A stretch of DNA of 64,000 nt, taken from contig NZ_JAHRIB010000174.1 of the NCBI RefSeq assembly GCF_019090165.1, positions 1 to 64,000 on the forward strand, written 5' to 3'. A program made the translations under genes and the position numbers. Positions 8,361 through 18,931 of the stretch are shown here, in pieces (within the stretch, counting starts at the first letter, position 1; each line of letters starts with the position of its first letter). The notes below the pieces were generated by a model. That model saw nothing but the letters and a program-made list of their open reading frames with translations. It was not told the DNA's origin and did not search any database. This DNA comes from Streptomyces sp. BV286. Its GTDB lineage: Bacteria > Actinomycetota > Actinomycetes > Streptomycetales > Streptomycetaceae.

Positions 8361-9020
8361 GTGACTGTCCATGACGTAGCCCGCCGGCTTCCCGCCCTCG
8401 CCGACCTGCGGAACCTGTGCCGCTCACTTGCGATGCTCGATGCGATCCTGAGCCCGGACTGGGAAAGCCGGTACCACTCCTTCAACGCCGGTTGGGCTGC
8501 CGGCGAGGAGATGGCCTCGATGCGCACCGGATCAGGGGACGAGTACTCCATCGTGTTCTCGGCAGCCGGAGGTTACATCCGAGGCTTCAGCCATGAATCG
8601 GCAATGAGCCCGTACGGCAACGACTACGAGCCCTGGCCGGGAGTGATCGACGAAGTCCCGGAGGCCTTTCATCGCTTCGTGGAGGAGCCTGCGTTCACCG
8701 ACGAGGACGGTGTGCCCGTCATCACGGCCTGCCTTTGGCGGGGAACGACCGACGATCAGTGGCGCCACGGGACGATCGACTTTCCCGTGGATCGTCCCGA
8801 TCCTGATGGGACGGCAGGACTCTTCAAGCTCCTGGTCGACCGTTCTCCGGAAGCGTTCCAGCACTTTGCCGAGGACTACTACGAGGTCCCCGTGGACCTG
8901 AAAGCGGTGAGCAGTGTCTATGCCTTGCGACCCCTGGACCAGGAGCTTGTGTCGTCGCTGAATGCAGAGGTCACCCTGGCGGACCTGGCCCAGGACGTCT
9001 CCGAAATCGGTTATCCGTGA
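8361..9020 (+). CDS. Conserved Streptomyces hypothetical protein
   Basis: A soluble 219-residue acidic protein without signal peptide or membrane segment. GTG 8361 is taken as start: it follows GGATGA at a suitable distance and begins the conserved-looking VTVHDVARRLPAL segment. The middle (SGDEYSIVFSAAG and YGNDYEPWPGV) reads like a small acidic cytoplasmic protein of the SMI1/immunity-like type. I cannot assign it to a named family, and there is no adjacent toxin. Convergent with the next gene, with 18 bp between stops. Confidence 0.7.
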   Translation: MTVHDVARRLPALADLRNLCRSLAMLDAILSPDWESRYHSFNAGWAAGEEMASMRTGSGDEYSIVFSAAGGYIRGFSHESAMSPYGNDYEPWPGVIDEVPEAFHRFVEEPAFTDEDGVPVITACLWRGTTDDQWRHGTIDFPVDRPDPDGTAGLFKLLVDRSPEAFQHFAEDYYEVPVDLKAVSSVYALRPLDQELVSSLNAEVTLADLAQDVSEIGYP

Positions 9021-9038
9021 CCGGACCGAGGGCAGCGC

Positions 9039-9812
9039 TCACGGAGGGCCTCCGACAGATGTGGGCGGGCTTCCCACGGAATCGGGAGCGCGCGTGGCAG
9101 AGGGCGAGGCGGTTGCCAGACGGTGGAGCCGCTCTGCGTCCGCCTTTCCCTGCAGGTACGCCTTGTTCACGGCTTCCTGGATATCGGCTCGCTGACTGGA
9201 ACGCTGCTTGTCGATCTGCCAGTCCGCCCACACGAACATTGCTCCGAGGGCGACAAGGATGACGAGCGCCCAGCCTGCAAGACTCTTCGCGAATCGGTGG
9301 TCGACCCTGAGTTCCGCGCTCAGGGAGTGGCGCGGTTGCGCTGCCGGAGACGGGCCGTCGAGAAGCAGTTTGTACGCGATCTCCTGCCCTTTGTGGATCA
9401 CGAACGGCTGGACGTAGAGTGCGCTGCCGTTGGTTTCCATCGGAGGAATGCGTCGATTATCTCCCGTTTCTCGGTCCAGCTCGGCAATCACGCGAGCGTT
9501 CAGTGAGAACTCGACCGGCGCACCGTTGAAGTGTGCCGCCTCGATCTCCCGATTCCCGACGTTGACCAACTTCAGCGTGGCTGTGTGAGGGTGTGCGAGG
9601 CGCTCCGTTCCTCGGTACACCATCACATCGTCCACATTGCCCGCCCGTCCGTTGAGGAGCGGTGTGACGTCGAAGGAGTAGGCCACCTTTCGTTGCGGCA
9701 CGGCGGCCCGCCATCCGTAGACGATGCCGGCGAGGGACACGGCGACTCCGGCTATGGCCACCACCGCGCCCACCAGATCGGTTACGTCGCTCGCAAGTGT
9801 GACGTCGGTCAT
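9039..9812 (-). CDS. Hypothetical protein with two membrane helices
   Basis: 257 residues with a hydrophobic helix near 9-35 and a second near 175-196. Between them is an approximately 140-residue beta-rich domain, and the tail is short, polar and Ser/Pro-rich. ATG 9812 is preferred. TATAAC lies 6 bp upstream of it on the coding strand and no Shine-Dalgarno is visible, so the transcript may be leaderless. No catalytic motif is seen and I do not recognise the family. An ATG 12 codons upstream is possible. Confidence 0.6.
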   Translation of the reverse strand: MTDVTLASDVTDLVGAVVAIAGVAVSLAGIVYGWRAAVPQRKVAYSFDVTPLLNGRAGNVDDVMVYRGTERLAHPHTATLKLVNVGNREIEAAHFNGAPVEFSLNARVIAELDRETGDNRRIPPMETNGSALYVQPFVIHKGQEIAYKLLLDGPSPAAQPRHSLSAELRVDHRFAKSLAGWALVILVALGAMFVWADWQIDKQRSSQRADIQEAVNKAYLQGKADAERLHRLATASPSATRAPDSVGSPPTSVGGPP

Positions 9813-10003
9813 GAAGGGGTTATAGCAGCGGCCCAGCAAGAGCGGCACCCGATTGGCCCACGTTTGACCGTGACGAGTGGCGGCTGGGATGAAAGGCGGG
9901 GCAGGCGTAGAGGACCGTTACGGGCCCGGTCACCGGCGTGCCCGCCGCCTTGGCCGGATTCGGCTGGGCCCTGTGCCTTTTCGACAGGCAATCCGATCAG
10001 CGG

Positions 10004-10912
10004 TCAGGAGAGTTCGTGCCGAGTGCCGGCGGTGACGGCGTGGAGCTTGTCGGGATTGGCCACGTTGTGGATGGTCGAGATGCGGCCTTCCGGGTCGAAA
10101 TCGAAGGTCAGGGTGGCGACCACTCGGTCCGGGCCGCGGAAGACCACGCCCGGGGCGCCGTTGATCCAGGTGAGCTCTCCCCGCATCTGCCCAGGCGCGA
10201 TGCCCTGGTAGGTCACGGTTCCGAGTGCGGCGAACCAACCGGCTACGGTTTCGAGGCCCACCACCGGCTTGAGGGCCTGGCGGACCTTTCCGCCACCGTC
10301 GGTCCACAGCGTCACGTCCGGTGAGAGCAGCTCCATGAGGGTGTTGATGTCGCCGCCCGTCGCCGCCGCGAAGAAGCGCTCGGTGACGTCGCGTTGGCGC
10401 GATCGGTCCGCGGTGAAGCGGGGCCGGCGGGCCTGGACGTGTTCGCGGGCGCGGTGCGCGGCCTGCCGAACCGCCGGCTCCGTACGTTCGACCGCCTCCG
10501 CGATCTCCCCGTAGCTGAAGGCGAAGACCTCCTTCAACACGAAGACCGCGCGCTCCAGGGGGCTCAGTGTCTCCAGAACGACCAGCAAAGCCATGGAGAC
10601 CGAATCCGCCGCCGCGACGCCGTCGGCGGTGTCCGGGCCGGTGAGGATCGGTTCGGGGAGCCAGGGTCCGACGTAGGTCTCGCGCTGGTGGCGGGTCGAA
10701 CGCAGCCGCTCCATCGCCAGGTTGGAGATGATCCGGGTCAAGTAGGCCTTGGGGTCGGCGACAAGAGAGCGGTCGGCCGCCGACCACTTCAGCCATGCGT
10801 CCTGGACCGCGTCCTCGGCGTCGGCGGCGGTGCCGAGGATGCGGTAGGCGACGGAGAAGAGCAGGGTGCGGTACTGCTGGAAGGCCAGCTGGTCGGGGTC
10901 GGTCCGGGTCAC
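10004..10912 (-). CDS. ECF41-family RNA polymerase sigma factor (SigJ-like)
   Basis: 302 residues. Sigma region 2 lies at about 11-75 (FSVAYRILGTAADAEDAVQDAW), followed by the ECF41 linker motif WLPEP, and region 4 is at about 120-170. A SnoaL-like C-terminal domain ends in the NPDKL motif typical of this group, where the fused extension takes the place of an anti-sigma factor and modulates activity. The GTG start at 10912 overlaps the stop of the upstream flavoprotein gene as GTGA, indicating translational coupling. ECF41 genes usually neighbour an oxidoreductase or carboxymuconolactone decarboxylase gene, which fits here. The inducing signal is unknown. Confidence 0.9.
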   Translation of the reverse strand: MTRTDPDQLAFQQYRTLLFSVAYRILGTAADAEDAVQDAWLKWSAADRSLVADPKAYLTRIISNLAMERLRSTRHQRETYVGPWLPEPILTGPDTADGVAAADSVSMALLVVLETLSPLERAVFVLKEVFAFSYGEIAEAVERTEPAVRQAAHRAREHVQARRPRFTADRSRQRDVTERFFAAATGGDINTLMELLSPDVTLWTDGGGKVRQALKPVVGLETVAGWFAALGTVTYQGIAPGQMRGELTWINGAPGVVFRGPDRVVATLTFDFDPEGRISTIHNVANPDKLHAVTAGTRHELS

Positions 10913-12102
10913 TTGGCGCTCCGTATCCGGGTGTAGCGGCCGCCGCGCGGCCAGAACGCGCCCGAGGCGGGCATCTTCTTCATGCGGGCGAAGGTCGGCC
11001 ACGGTGCGGCGGTGACCGTCTCCTTGTACTTCGCGGCCCGTTTGCCGGTCAACACGATCCGGCGCGGGCGGTCGTCGGGGTGGGTGAACTGCACGACGGC
11101 GTCGTTCCGGCCCAGGCTGACGGGTGTGTGGTAGTAGCCGAAGCGGAAGGGCTTGGGCTCCTTGCCGGCCAGCACCCGCAGGATCGAAAGGGCCGCGTGT
11201 ACCCCAGTGGGCATGCCGCTCTGGCAAGTCCCGTGCATCACGCCGTAGCCCTGGCGGATCGCCGCCGCGTCGCCCACGGCGTAGACGTCCGGGTGGGAGA
11301 CCGAGCGCAGCGCGCTGTCGGTGATCACACGGCCGCGCTCGTCGACGTGCAAGCCCGCGGCGGCAGCCATCGGCGAGACGCGGGTGCCGCTGGTCCACAG
11401 AACCGCGGTCGCCTGGATGTTGGTGCCGTCCTCGAACTCGACGCTGTCCGGTAGCACCTTGGCCACCTCGACGCCGCTGAGTACCCGCACACCGAGCCGG
11501 GCGAGCGCCGCGTCCAGGTGGGCCTTGGCCTTCGGGTGCATGCCCGTGCCCGGCTCCTGCCGGCCCAGCAGCACGACCTGGAGCTCCGGGTGCCGCTCGG
11601 CGATCTCCGCGGCGGCCTCGATGCCGGTGAGTCCGCTGCCGCCGACCACGACGGTTCCGCCGGCCGCCCGGGTCAGCCGGTCGGCGAAGAGGGCAGCGTC
11701 CTGAGGGCTGTTGAGGGTGTAGGCGTGGTCGTCCACGCCGGGGACGGAGACGGTGTCCGCGATGCTGCCCATGCTGTAGACGAGGGTGTCGTAGCGCAGG
11801 ACGCGGTCGTCGTCGATCCGTACGGTCTTCTCCTCGGCGTCGATCGCGGTGACCCAGCCGCGGACGAAGCCGGCGCCGGTGCTCTCCAGCAGTTCCGGGA
11901 TGTGCATCTCGGTCGTGTCCTGGCCTGTGGCGGTCATGTGCAGTCGGAGCCGCTCGGTGAAGGTGTCGTAGGGGTTGACCAGCGTCACTCGCAGGTCCCC
12001 ACGCTTCCTTGTGCGGGCCGCGAGCTGCATGGTGGCGGAGAGCCCGGCGTAGCCGGCGCCCAGGACCAGGACCTCGTGCTGCTCCACTGCTGTCGCGTTC
12101 AT
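10909..12102 (-). CDS. NAD(P)/FAD-dependent oxidoreductase (NDH-2-like)
   Basis: 397 residues of the pyridine-nucleotide disulfide oxidoreductase fold. The N-terminal FAD Rossmann motif is GAGYAGLSATMQLA, and a second NAD(P) motif, VVVGGSGLTGIEAAAEI, lies near residue 150. A late DVYAVGDAAA motif contacts FAD. It resembles type II NADH dehydrogenases, but no C-terminal membrane-anchoring segment is evident. ATG 12102 follows GAGG and fits the Rossmann start; 27 upstream codons are excluded. It shares a 4-bp stop/start overlap with the ECF41 sigma gene, so the enzyme is probably the sigma factor's partner in a redox-related response. Confidence 0.85.
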   Translation of the reverse strand: MNATAVEQHEVLVLGAGYAGLSATMQLAARTRKRGDLRVTLVNPYDTFTERLRLHMTATGQDTTEMHIPELLESTGAGFVRGWVTAIDAEEKTVRIDDDRVLRYDTLVYSMGSIADTVSVPGVDDHAYTLNSPQDAALFADRLTRAAGGTVVVGGSGLTGIEAAAEIAERHPELQVVLLGRQEPGTGMHPKAKAHLDAALARLGVRVLSGVEVAKVLPDSVEFEDGTNIQATAVLWTSGTRVSPMAAAAGLHVDERGRVITDSALRSVSHPDVYAVGDAAAIRQGYGVMHGTCQSGMPTGVHAALSILRVLAGKEPKPFRFGYYHTPVSLGRNDAVVQFTHPDDRPRRIVLTGKRAAKYKETVTAAPWPTFARMKKMPASGAFWPRGGRYTRIRSAK

Positions 12103-12302
12103 CGCTCTGCTGCCTCTTTCGGATCGGTCGTTCCCGCCGTGCGGACGACCACCAGACGCAAGTTGCCCTTCTGTTCGTGACATGAGGTGGATGTGACCCG
12201 CGTCACATCGCGAGCTGGTTGGACAGCCACGTGGAGCTGCCGGCCGAGGGCGAGCTGTGCGCGGGTCCAGTGGCGGCGCAACTCCCGACGCCCGTCCAGG
12301 GT

Positions 12303-12995
12303 TCAGCTGTCTTCGCGCTCACGATTCACTGCCTCGATACCGGCGAGGATGAGATCGACGCCGACGAGGAACTGCGCACGGTCGTCGTGTTCACGCAGGC
12401 GCTTCGCCGTGCCGGCTGCCCATGGATGCCGGATGGGGTCGAGTTGGGCCCACTGTGCGGCGATGTCTGCGAGAAGGGCGTCTCGATCGGTTTGGTTGCT
12501 CGCCAGGACGCGGGCGTTCGCGGCGTTCTGCCCGGCGACTCCGAGAATGTAGTTCATCAGCGCGCCTGCTGAGTCGAATATGGCCTCTGTGGGCACGCCG
12601 AGTGCCTGGAGTTGCTCGCTGATGCTCTTGTAGACGTCCAGCAGCGTAGGTCGCCACGGTTCCCGGGTGAGCTGAGCGCCGACCCATGGGTGCGCATCGA
12701 TCGCGTCGAACAGGCTGAGTGCGAGGGCACGTAGCCCTTCCCGGGGCTCAGGTTCGGTGATCGGTCCGGCTACGACGCGGGTGATGACGTCGTCGGTGGC
12801 CGCCGCGAGCAGGTCGCTCTTGTTGGCCACGTAGTGATAGATCGCCCCGTAGCCGGTGTTCAGGCGTCGGGTGAGCACGCTGAAGGTCAGCGCGGCCTCG
12901 CCGCCGGTGTCGAGGATCTCGATCGCGGCCCGGACGATCAGCTGTTTGGACAGCGCGTCAGTGCGTCGCTGTCGCCCGCTGTCCTTGGTCGCCAT
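12303..12995 (-). CDS. TetR family repressor
   Basis: 230 residues. The HTH lies within about 17-62 (AALTFSVLTRRLNTGYGAIYHYVANKSDLL), with a TetR-class C-terminal ligand domain of the tetracycline-repressor type. ATG 12995 is chosen because the HTH then has the standard offset; the longer frame would run into the operator region. It is divergent from a TetX-like FAD monooxygenase, and two 17-bp palindromes in the intergenic space are its obvious operators. By analogy with TetR/TetX-type pairs the ligand is likely a substrate of that monooxygenase. Confidence 0.85.
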   Translation of the reverse strand: MATKDSGRQRRTDALSKQLIVRAAIEILDTGGEAALTFSVLTRRLNTGYGAIYHYVANKSDLLAAATDDVITRVVAGPITEPEPREGLRALALSLFDAIDAHPWVGAQLTREPWRPTLLDVYKSISEQLQALGVPTEAIFDSAGALMNYILGVAGQNAANARVLASNQTDRDALLADIAAQWAQLDPIRHPWAAGTAKRLREHDDRAQFLVGVDLILAGIEAVNREREDS

Positions 12996-13012
12996 GCGTT
13001 CATTCTGCCATG

Positions 13013-13060
13013 TTGGATTGTCGATCCAAAAGGGGCTAGCTTGTTGGAGTGGCAATCCAA
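13013..13060. promoter_or_regulatory. Twin 17-bp operators of the TetR/monooxygenase pair
   Basis: TTGGATTGTCGATCCAA (13013-13029) and TTGGAGTGGCAATCCAA (13044-13060) share the pattern TTGGA-n7-ATCCAA with 31 bp between centres, three helical turns. The first overlaps a plausible -35 (TTGGAT) with TAGCTT 18 bp downstream, and the second lies just before the ribosome site of the monooxygenase. Confidence 0.75.
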
Positions 13061-13078
13061 TCAACCTTGGAGGACGAG

Positions 13079-14194
13079 ATGACGACACCGGTCACGGTCA
13101 TTGGAGCCGGCCTCGGCGCCCTCACGCTGGCCCGCGTTCTGCATGTTCACGGCATATCGGTCACGGTCTACGAAGCCGACGCTTCGGCGACCGCACGAAC
13201 CCAGGGCGGCATGCTCGACATCCACCCCTGGAACGGGCAGCCGGCGCTCGCGGCGGCCGGGCTGCTGGAGGAGTTCCGTGGCCTCGTCCTGGAGGGTCGT
13301 GAGTCCTACCGAGTCCTTGATCGGACGGGAACCGTACTGCTCGACCTGCCCGACGACGGGACGGGCTCGCGTCCCGAAGTGCAACGCGGTCAGTTGCGGC
13401 AACTGCTGCTCGACTCCCTCCCGGACGGCACCGTCCGCTGGGGGCACAAGGTCACCGGTGTGCAGCCTCTCGAAGGGGGCCGCCACGAGGTGCGCTTCGC
13501 AGGCGGCAGCACGATCACCACGAGCTTGCTGATCGGGGCCGACGGAGCGTGGTCGCGGGTCCGGCCGCTGCTGTCCGACGCCACCCCGGCGTATGCGGGC
13601 GTCACGTCCGTCGAAACCTTCTTGTACGACGGGGCCGCCCGTCATCGCGCCGCCGCGGAAGCGGTGGGCGCCGGCTCGCTGTTCGCGCTCGCGCCGGGGA
13701 AGGGGTTCCTGGTCATGCGGGAAGGCGACGGAACCCTTCACTCCTACGCGCAGCTCGTGAAGCCGCTCGACTGGCTCGCCGACACCGACCTCACCGACGC
13801 CGCGACCGTGACGGCACGGGTTGCGTCAGAATTCGACGGCTGGGCCCCTCAGCTCACCGCGTTCCTCACCGACAGCGACACCGCCCCGTTCCTGCGACGT
13901 CTCTACACCCTTCCGCTCGGGCACCGCTGGGATCGAACGCCCGGGGTCACCCTGCTCGGGGACGCCGCCCACCTCGCCATCCCGAGCGGTGAAGGTGCGA
14001 ATCTCGCGATGCTGGACGGCGCTGAACTTGGCCAGGCCATCGCCGCGCATCCTGACGACGTCGAGAAGGCGCTGGCCGACTACGAGCAGACCATGTTCGC
14101 GCGCGCCGCTGAAGCCGGGAGCGAAGACGTCTACGGCATGATGCTCGGTGACGAAGCGCCCCACAGTTGGGTCGCCATGATGAGCCAGGGGTGA
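13079..14194 (+). CDS. FAD-dependent monooxygenase (TetX/PHBH-like)
   Basis: 371 residues. It opens with the FAD-binding GAGLGALTLARVL motif followed by the VYEAD acidic strand end. The conserved GDAAHLAIPSGEGANLAMLDG motif lies near residue 300, where aromatic hydroxylases and TetX-type enzymes bind the FAD ribityl chain. Such enzymes use NAD(P)H and O2 to hydroxylate aromatic or polyketide compounds. ATG 13079 is preceded by TTGGAGG at ideal spacing. Tandem operators upstream imply repression by the divergent TetR until ligand appears. The substrate cannot be read from sequence; antibiotic inactivation is possible but unproven. Confidence 0.88.
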   Translation: MTTPVTVIGAGLGALTLARVLHVHGISVTVYEADASATARTQGGMLDIHPWNGQPALAAAGLLEEFRGLVLEGRESYRVLDRTGTVLLDLPDDGTGSRPEVQRGQLRQLLLDSLPDGTVRWGHKVTGVQPLEGGRHEVRFAGGSTITTSLLIGADGAWSRVRPLLSDATPAYAGVTSVETFLYDGAARHRAAAEAVGAGSLFALAPGKGFLVMREGDGTLHSYAQLVKPLDWLADTDLTDAATVTARVASEFDGWAPQLTAFLTDSDTAPFLRRLYTLPLGHRWDRTPGVTLLGDAAHLAIPSGEGANLAMLDGAELGQAIAAHPDDVEKALADYEQTMFARAAEAGSEDVYGMMLGDEAPHSWVAMMSQG

Positions 14195-14303
14195 ACAGCG
14201 GCGTGAGGGCGGCTGCTGCCCACGGGTTCAGCCCTCGCGGTTGTTCCCCGCCGTCTGGGCCGATCATGTGACTCGCAGCCGGCTGGACAGCTCCTGATCG
14301 GCG

Positions 14304-14681
14304 TCAGATTCTCCAGGAGCGCAGTGTCTCGGCGACCGCGTACACGCTCAGGCGGGTGTCGCGGACTTTGCGGACGAGGTCTGACAGGACCCCGTACGGC
14401 GGGTCGATGCCTTCACCGGACTGATCCATGTACTGGGCGGCGACAAACGCGGCATAAAGGCTGTTTCTGTGCGGCAAGGGCTCGAGACGCACGATCGTGT
14501 GCAGAAGTGCGGCAGCGCGCCAGGCGGCGTCGGGGTCCGAGGACTCCAGCGTCGGCATGCGGGTCTTGTGCCGGGCGACGGCTGCGACCAGCGCGGAGTA
14601 GTCGGTCACCGTGACGTCCTCGTGCTCCAGGGCGGCCTCTTGGACGTCGAGCAGCCATGAGACGTCGATATGAAGAACCAT
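14304..14681 (-). CDS. Fic/Doc-like toxin of a toxin-antitoxin pair
   Basis: 125 residues, all helical in character. It resembles the Streptomyces proteins annotated as fic-family toxin components (start MVLHIDVSWLLDVQEAAL; end SVYAVAETLRSWRI). The segment matching the Fic active site reads PLPHRNSLYAAFVAAQYM, then SGEGIDPP. It lacks the canonical HPFxxGNGR/K signature, so AMP transfer or Doc-type phosphorylation by the standard mechanism is doubtful. Its ATG overlaps the antitoxin stop by one base (TGATG), so the two are translationally coupled. Target unknown. It could be a degenerate Doc or a distinct toxin subfamily. Confidence 0.7.
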   Translation of the reverse strand: MVLHIDVSWLLDVQEAALEHEDVTVTDYSALVAAVARHKTRMPTLESSDPDAAWRAAALLHTIVRLEPLPHRNSLYAAFVAAQYMDQSGEGIDPPYGVLSDLVRKVRDTRLSVYAVAETLRSWRI

Positions 14682-14920
14682 CAGGCGGCCGCGGCTCCAC
14701 CGGCGCGCCGCGCCGGCGGGATCTCCTCGGGGAACGCCTCGTCGAACTCGCCGCGCAGCCTGTCGGCCCAGGCCGCGGCGCCGGCGACGAACTGCTTGCG
14801 GTGCATCTCGCGCACGCCGAGATCGTGGAGGTACTGCTTCAGGCTCTTGCCCTCAGCCGCGGCGGCCGCGCGGACGCCTTCCATTTCCTCGTCGGAGAAG
14901 GACACGTTGAGTGATGGCAT
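14681..14920 (-). CDS. Antitoxin, ribbon-helix-helix type
   Basis: 79 residues. The N-terminus MPSLNVSFSDEEMEGVRAAA begins with a beta strand and helix like ribbon-helix-helix (Arc/MetJ) DNA-binding antitoxins. The C-terminal half is acidic and Ala-rich and should bind the toxin. It is encoded first, immediately before the toxin, as is usual for type II pairs. ATG 14920 has GAGG close upstream. An imperfect palindrome at 14928-14946, just before the start, is a likely autoregulatory operator. Confidence 0.7.
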   Translation of the reverse strand: MPSLNVSFSDEEMEGVRAAAAAEGKSLKQYLHDLGVREMHRKQFVAGAAAWADRLRGEFDEAFPEEIPPARRAGGAAAA

Positions 14921-14927
14921 ACCTCGA

Positions 14928-14946
14928 TGGTACCTAGTTGGTGCCA
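14928..14946 (-). promoter_or_regulatory. Candidate toxin-antitoxin operator
   Basis: TGGTACC (14928-14934) and GGTGCCA (14940-14946) form a 7-bp inverted repeat with one mismatch and a 5-bp spacer, 8 bp upstream of the antitoxin start. Antitoxins of this class usually repress their own operon at such sites. Confidence 0.45.
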
Positions 14947-14973
14947 AGGAGGCCACTCTCTGCTTGTTCTCGC

Positions 14974-15018
14974 GGCCAGGGCGGCCAGGGCGGCCAGGGC
15001 GGGCGGGGCGGGCGGGGC
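14974..15018. repeat. Nine-base minisatellite, five units
   Basis: Three copies of GGCCAGGGC (14974-15000) are followed directly by two copies of GGGCGGGGC (15001-15018). The array sits between the 3' end of the molybdo-oxidoreductase gene (stop at 15028) and the toxin-antitoxin promoter. Purine-rich G-runs may form secondary structure. Unit number may vary between strains. Confidence 0.85.
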
Positions 15019-15027
15019 GGCTCAGGG

Positions 15028-17340
<2,313 letters not shown>

Positions 17341-17376
17341 CAACTTGCCTCTCAGTCACGCTGCTGCCACTGGGGA

Positions 17377-17898
17377 TCAGCCGACGGGCCAGCGAGCGAC
17401 CCGGCTCCGGTGCGGTTTCGGTTCCTCGGGCCGTACGCGTCCGTCGCGGATCGTGCCCCGCCAGGCCCCGCTCTCTTCGCCCAGCCCTTCGACGTACGCC
17501 TTGAAATGCCGCAGCTCGGCCTGCACCACCCGGCCGACGAGCTTCGGGGCGCGGCCGGAGAGGGAACCGGTGGCGCCGCGCGCTTCGATGCGGATGCGCA
17601 CCGTGACCGCCGTGCTGTCTGCCGGGGTGGGCCGAAAAGATACCTCGCCCCGGTGCGGAAGGCTCCGGCCGAGACTGCGCCAGGCCATGTGAGAGTCGGG
17701 TTCCTGCTCCACGATCTCGGCCTGGAACTCGCGGTGCAGCGGTCCGACCGCGAGGGTCCACGTGGTGAGGGCGGGTCTGACCTGCTCGACCTTGCGCACC
17801 ACACTCATGAACCGGGGAAAGCTCTTCAGCTGCGTCCACTGGTTGTACGCGGTACGCACGGGAACCGCGACCTCGATCGTTTCCTCAACGGTATGCAT
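17377..17898 (-). CDS. SRPBCC family (polyketide cyclase/START-like) protein
   Basis: 173 residues. It starts MHTVEETIEVAVPVRTAYNQWTQLKSFPRFM, the signature opening of the coenzyme Q-binding/COQ10-like SRPBCC family. A beta-rich helix-grip body that binds a hydrophobic ligand and a basic C-terminus follow. ATG 17898 is chosen with GGTGG upstream. It is the first gene before the molybdo-oxidoreductase, 36 bp apart, and may bind or present a hydrophobic cofactor or substrate to it; that link is inference. Confidence 0.8.
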   Translation of the reverse strand: MHTVEETIEVAVPVRTAYNQWTQLKSFPRFMSVVRKVEQVRPALTTWTLAVGPLHREFQAEIVEQEPDSHMAWRSLGRSLPHRGEVSFRPTPADSTAVTVRIRIEARGATGSLSGRAPKLVGRVVQAELRHFKAYVEGLGEESGAWRGTIRDGRVRPEEPKPHRSRVARWPVG

Positions 17899-18286
17899 GG
17901 TCCACCCATCGTCAGGCGCGCTCGCCCCAGTCTCGCCGCACGCCCGACCGGTCGCCACACGCCATGTCTCCCGGTGCCGATGACCAGGAGTGACTGGGGT
18001 TGCCCCGACCTGTTGCGTGCCTGGTCCTTTCCTCCGCCTCGTCCTGTGCCGGGCATCGGTTACCCCTCATCCGAGGGTCATAACGCGGGCTGAGACGTGG
18101 TCCGGCGGAGGGAGGGAGAAGGGAGACGGGAGGTCCCCGGAGTACGCGGATGAAGGCGCCCATGGCCGTACGTGCGGGTCCTCGCGTCGGCGACGTAAGG
18201 GTTCCGTCATCTCTCCCGGCACATCTGAGGGCCGCCCGCCCCGTTGAATGGAGCGAGCGACAGGACTCTCACGAAGCGGGGCGGGC

Positions 18287-18847
18287 ATGGGGCGTGTGCG
18301 GAAGGCAGCGGGCAGGCCGCTGATCATCTGGGTGCTGACGGTGGCCGTCGTCGGCGTCGGCTTCGGGCTGTACTGGTTCCAGCCGTGGAAGCTGTGGCAG
18401 GACCGGACGGTGGAGGAGGCCCTGCCCGGGGCTGTGAAGACCTCTGCTCCGCCAGTGACAGGACCTTCAACGTCCTCCACTCCGGTGCCCGCCCCGAAGA
18501 CACTGGCCGGCGGCGGGCTGATCAGTCACGAGCACGCCACCTCGGGCATGGTGAAGCTCGTCCGGCTCGCCGACGGCTCCCACGTCGTCCGGTTGGAGAA
18601 CCTCGACACCAGCAACGGCCCGGATCTGCGCGTGTGGCTGACCGACTCGCCGGTGAAGCAGGGAAGGGCGGGCTGGCACGTCTTCGACGACGGCGCATAC
18701 GTCAGCCTGGGCAAGCTCAAGGGCAACAAGGGAAGCCAGAACTACCCCCTGCCCGCCGACGTCGACCCATCCCGCTACACCAGCGTCAGCATCTGGTGCG
18801 ACCGCTTCGACGTCTCCTTCGGAGCCGCTGAACTCGTTCGCGCCTGA
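18287..18847 (+). CDS. DM13 domain membrane-anchored protein
   Basis: 186 residues. A short basic N-terminus and one helix (PLIIWVLTVAVVGVGFGLYWF) anchor the protein. A Pro/Ser/Thr linker leads to an extracytoplasmic DM13 (electron-transfer DM13) domain at about 75-186. That domain contains GMVKLVRLADGSHVVRLENL and GPDLRVWLTD, and ends in the YTSVSIWCDRFDVSFGAAEL strand with its conserved Cys. DM13 domains are proposed to be cytochrome b561-like redox partners. ATG 18287 puts the helix at residue 12; an in-frame start 13 codons upstream is less likely. Confidence 0.8.
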   Translation: MGRVRKAAGRPLIIWVLTVAVVGVGFGLYWFQPWKLWQDRTVEEALPGAVKTSAPPVTGPSTSSTPVPAPKTLAGGGLISHEHATSGMVKLVRLADGSHVVRLENLDTSNGPDLRVWLTDSPVKQGRAGWHVFDDGAYVSLGKLKGNKGSQNYPLPADVDPSRYTSVSIWCDRFDVSFGAAELVRA

Positions 18848-18931
18848 CGAGGGCCCGAGGTGGCTGAAGCCTCCGATGCCCGATTCCGCGTACGTCAGGG
18901 CGTGGGGCAGGCGTCGAGGTGTCGGGCTACA

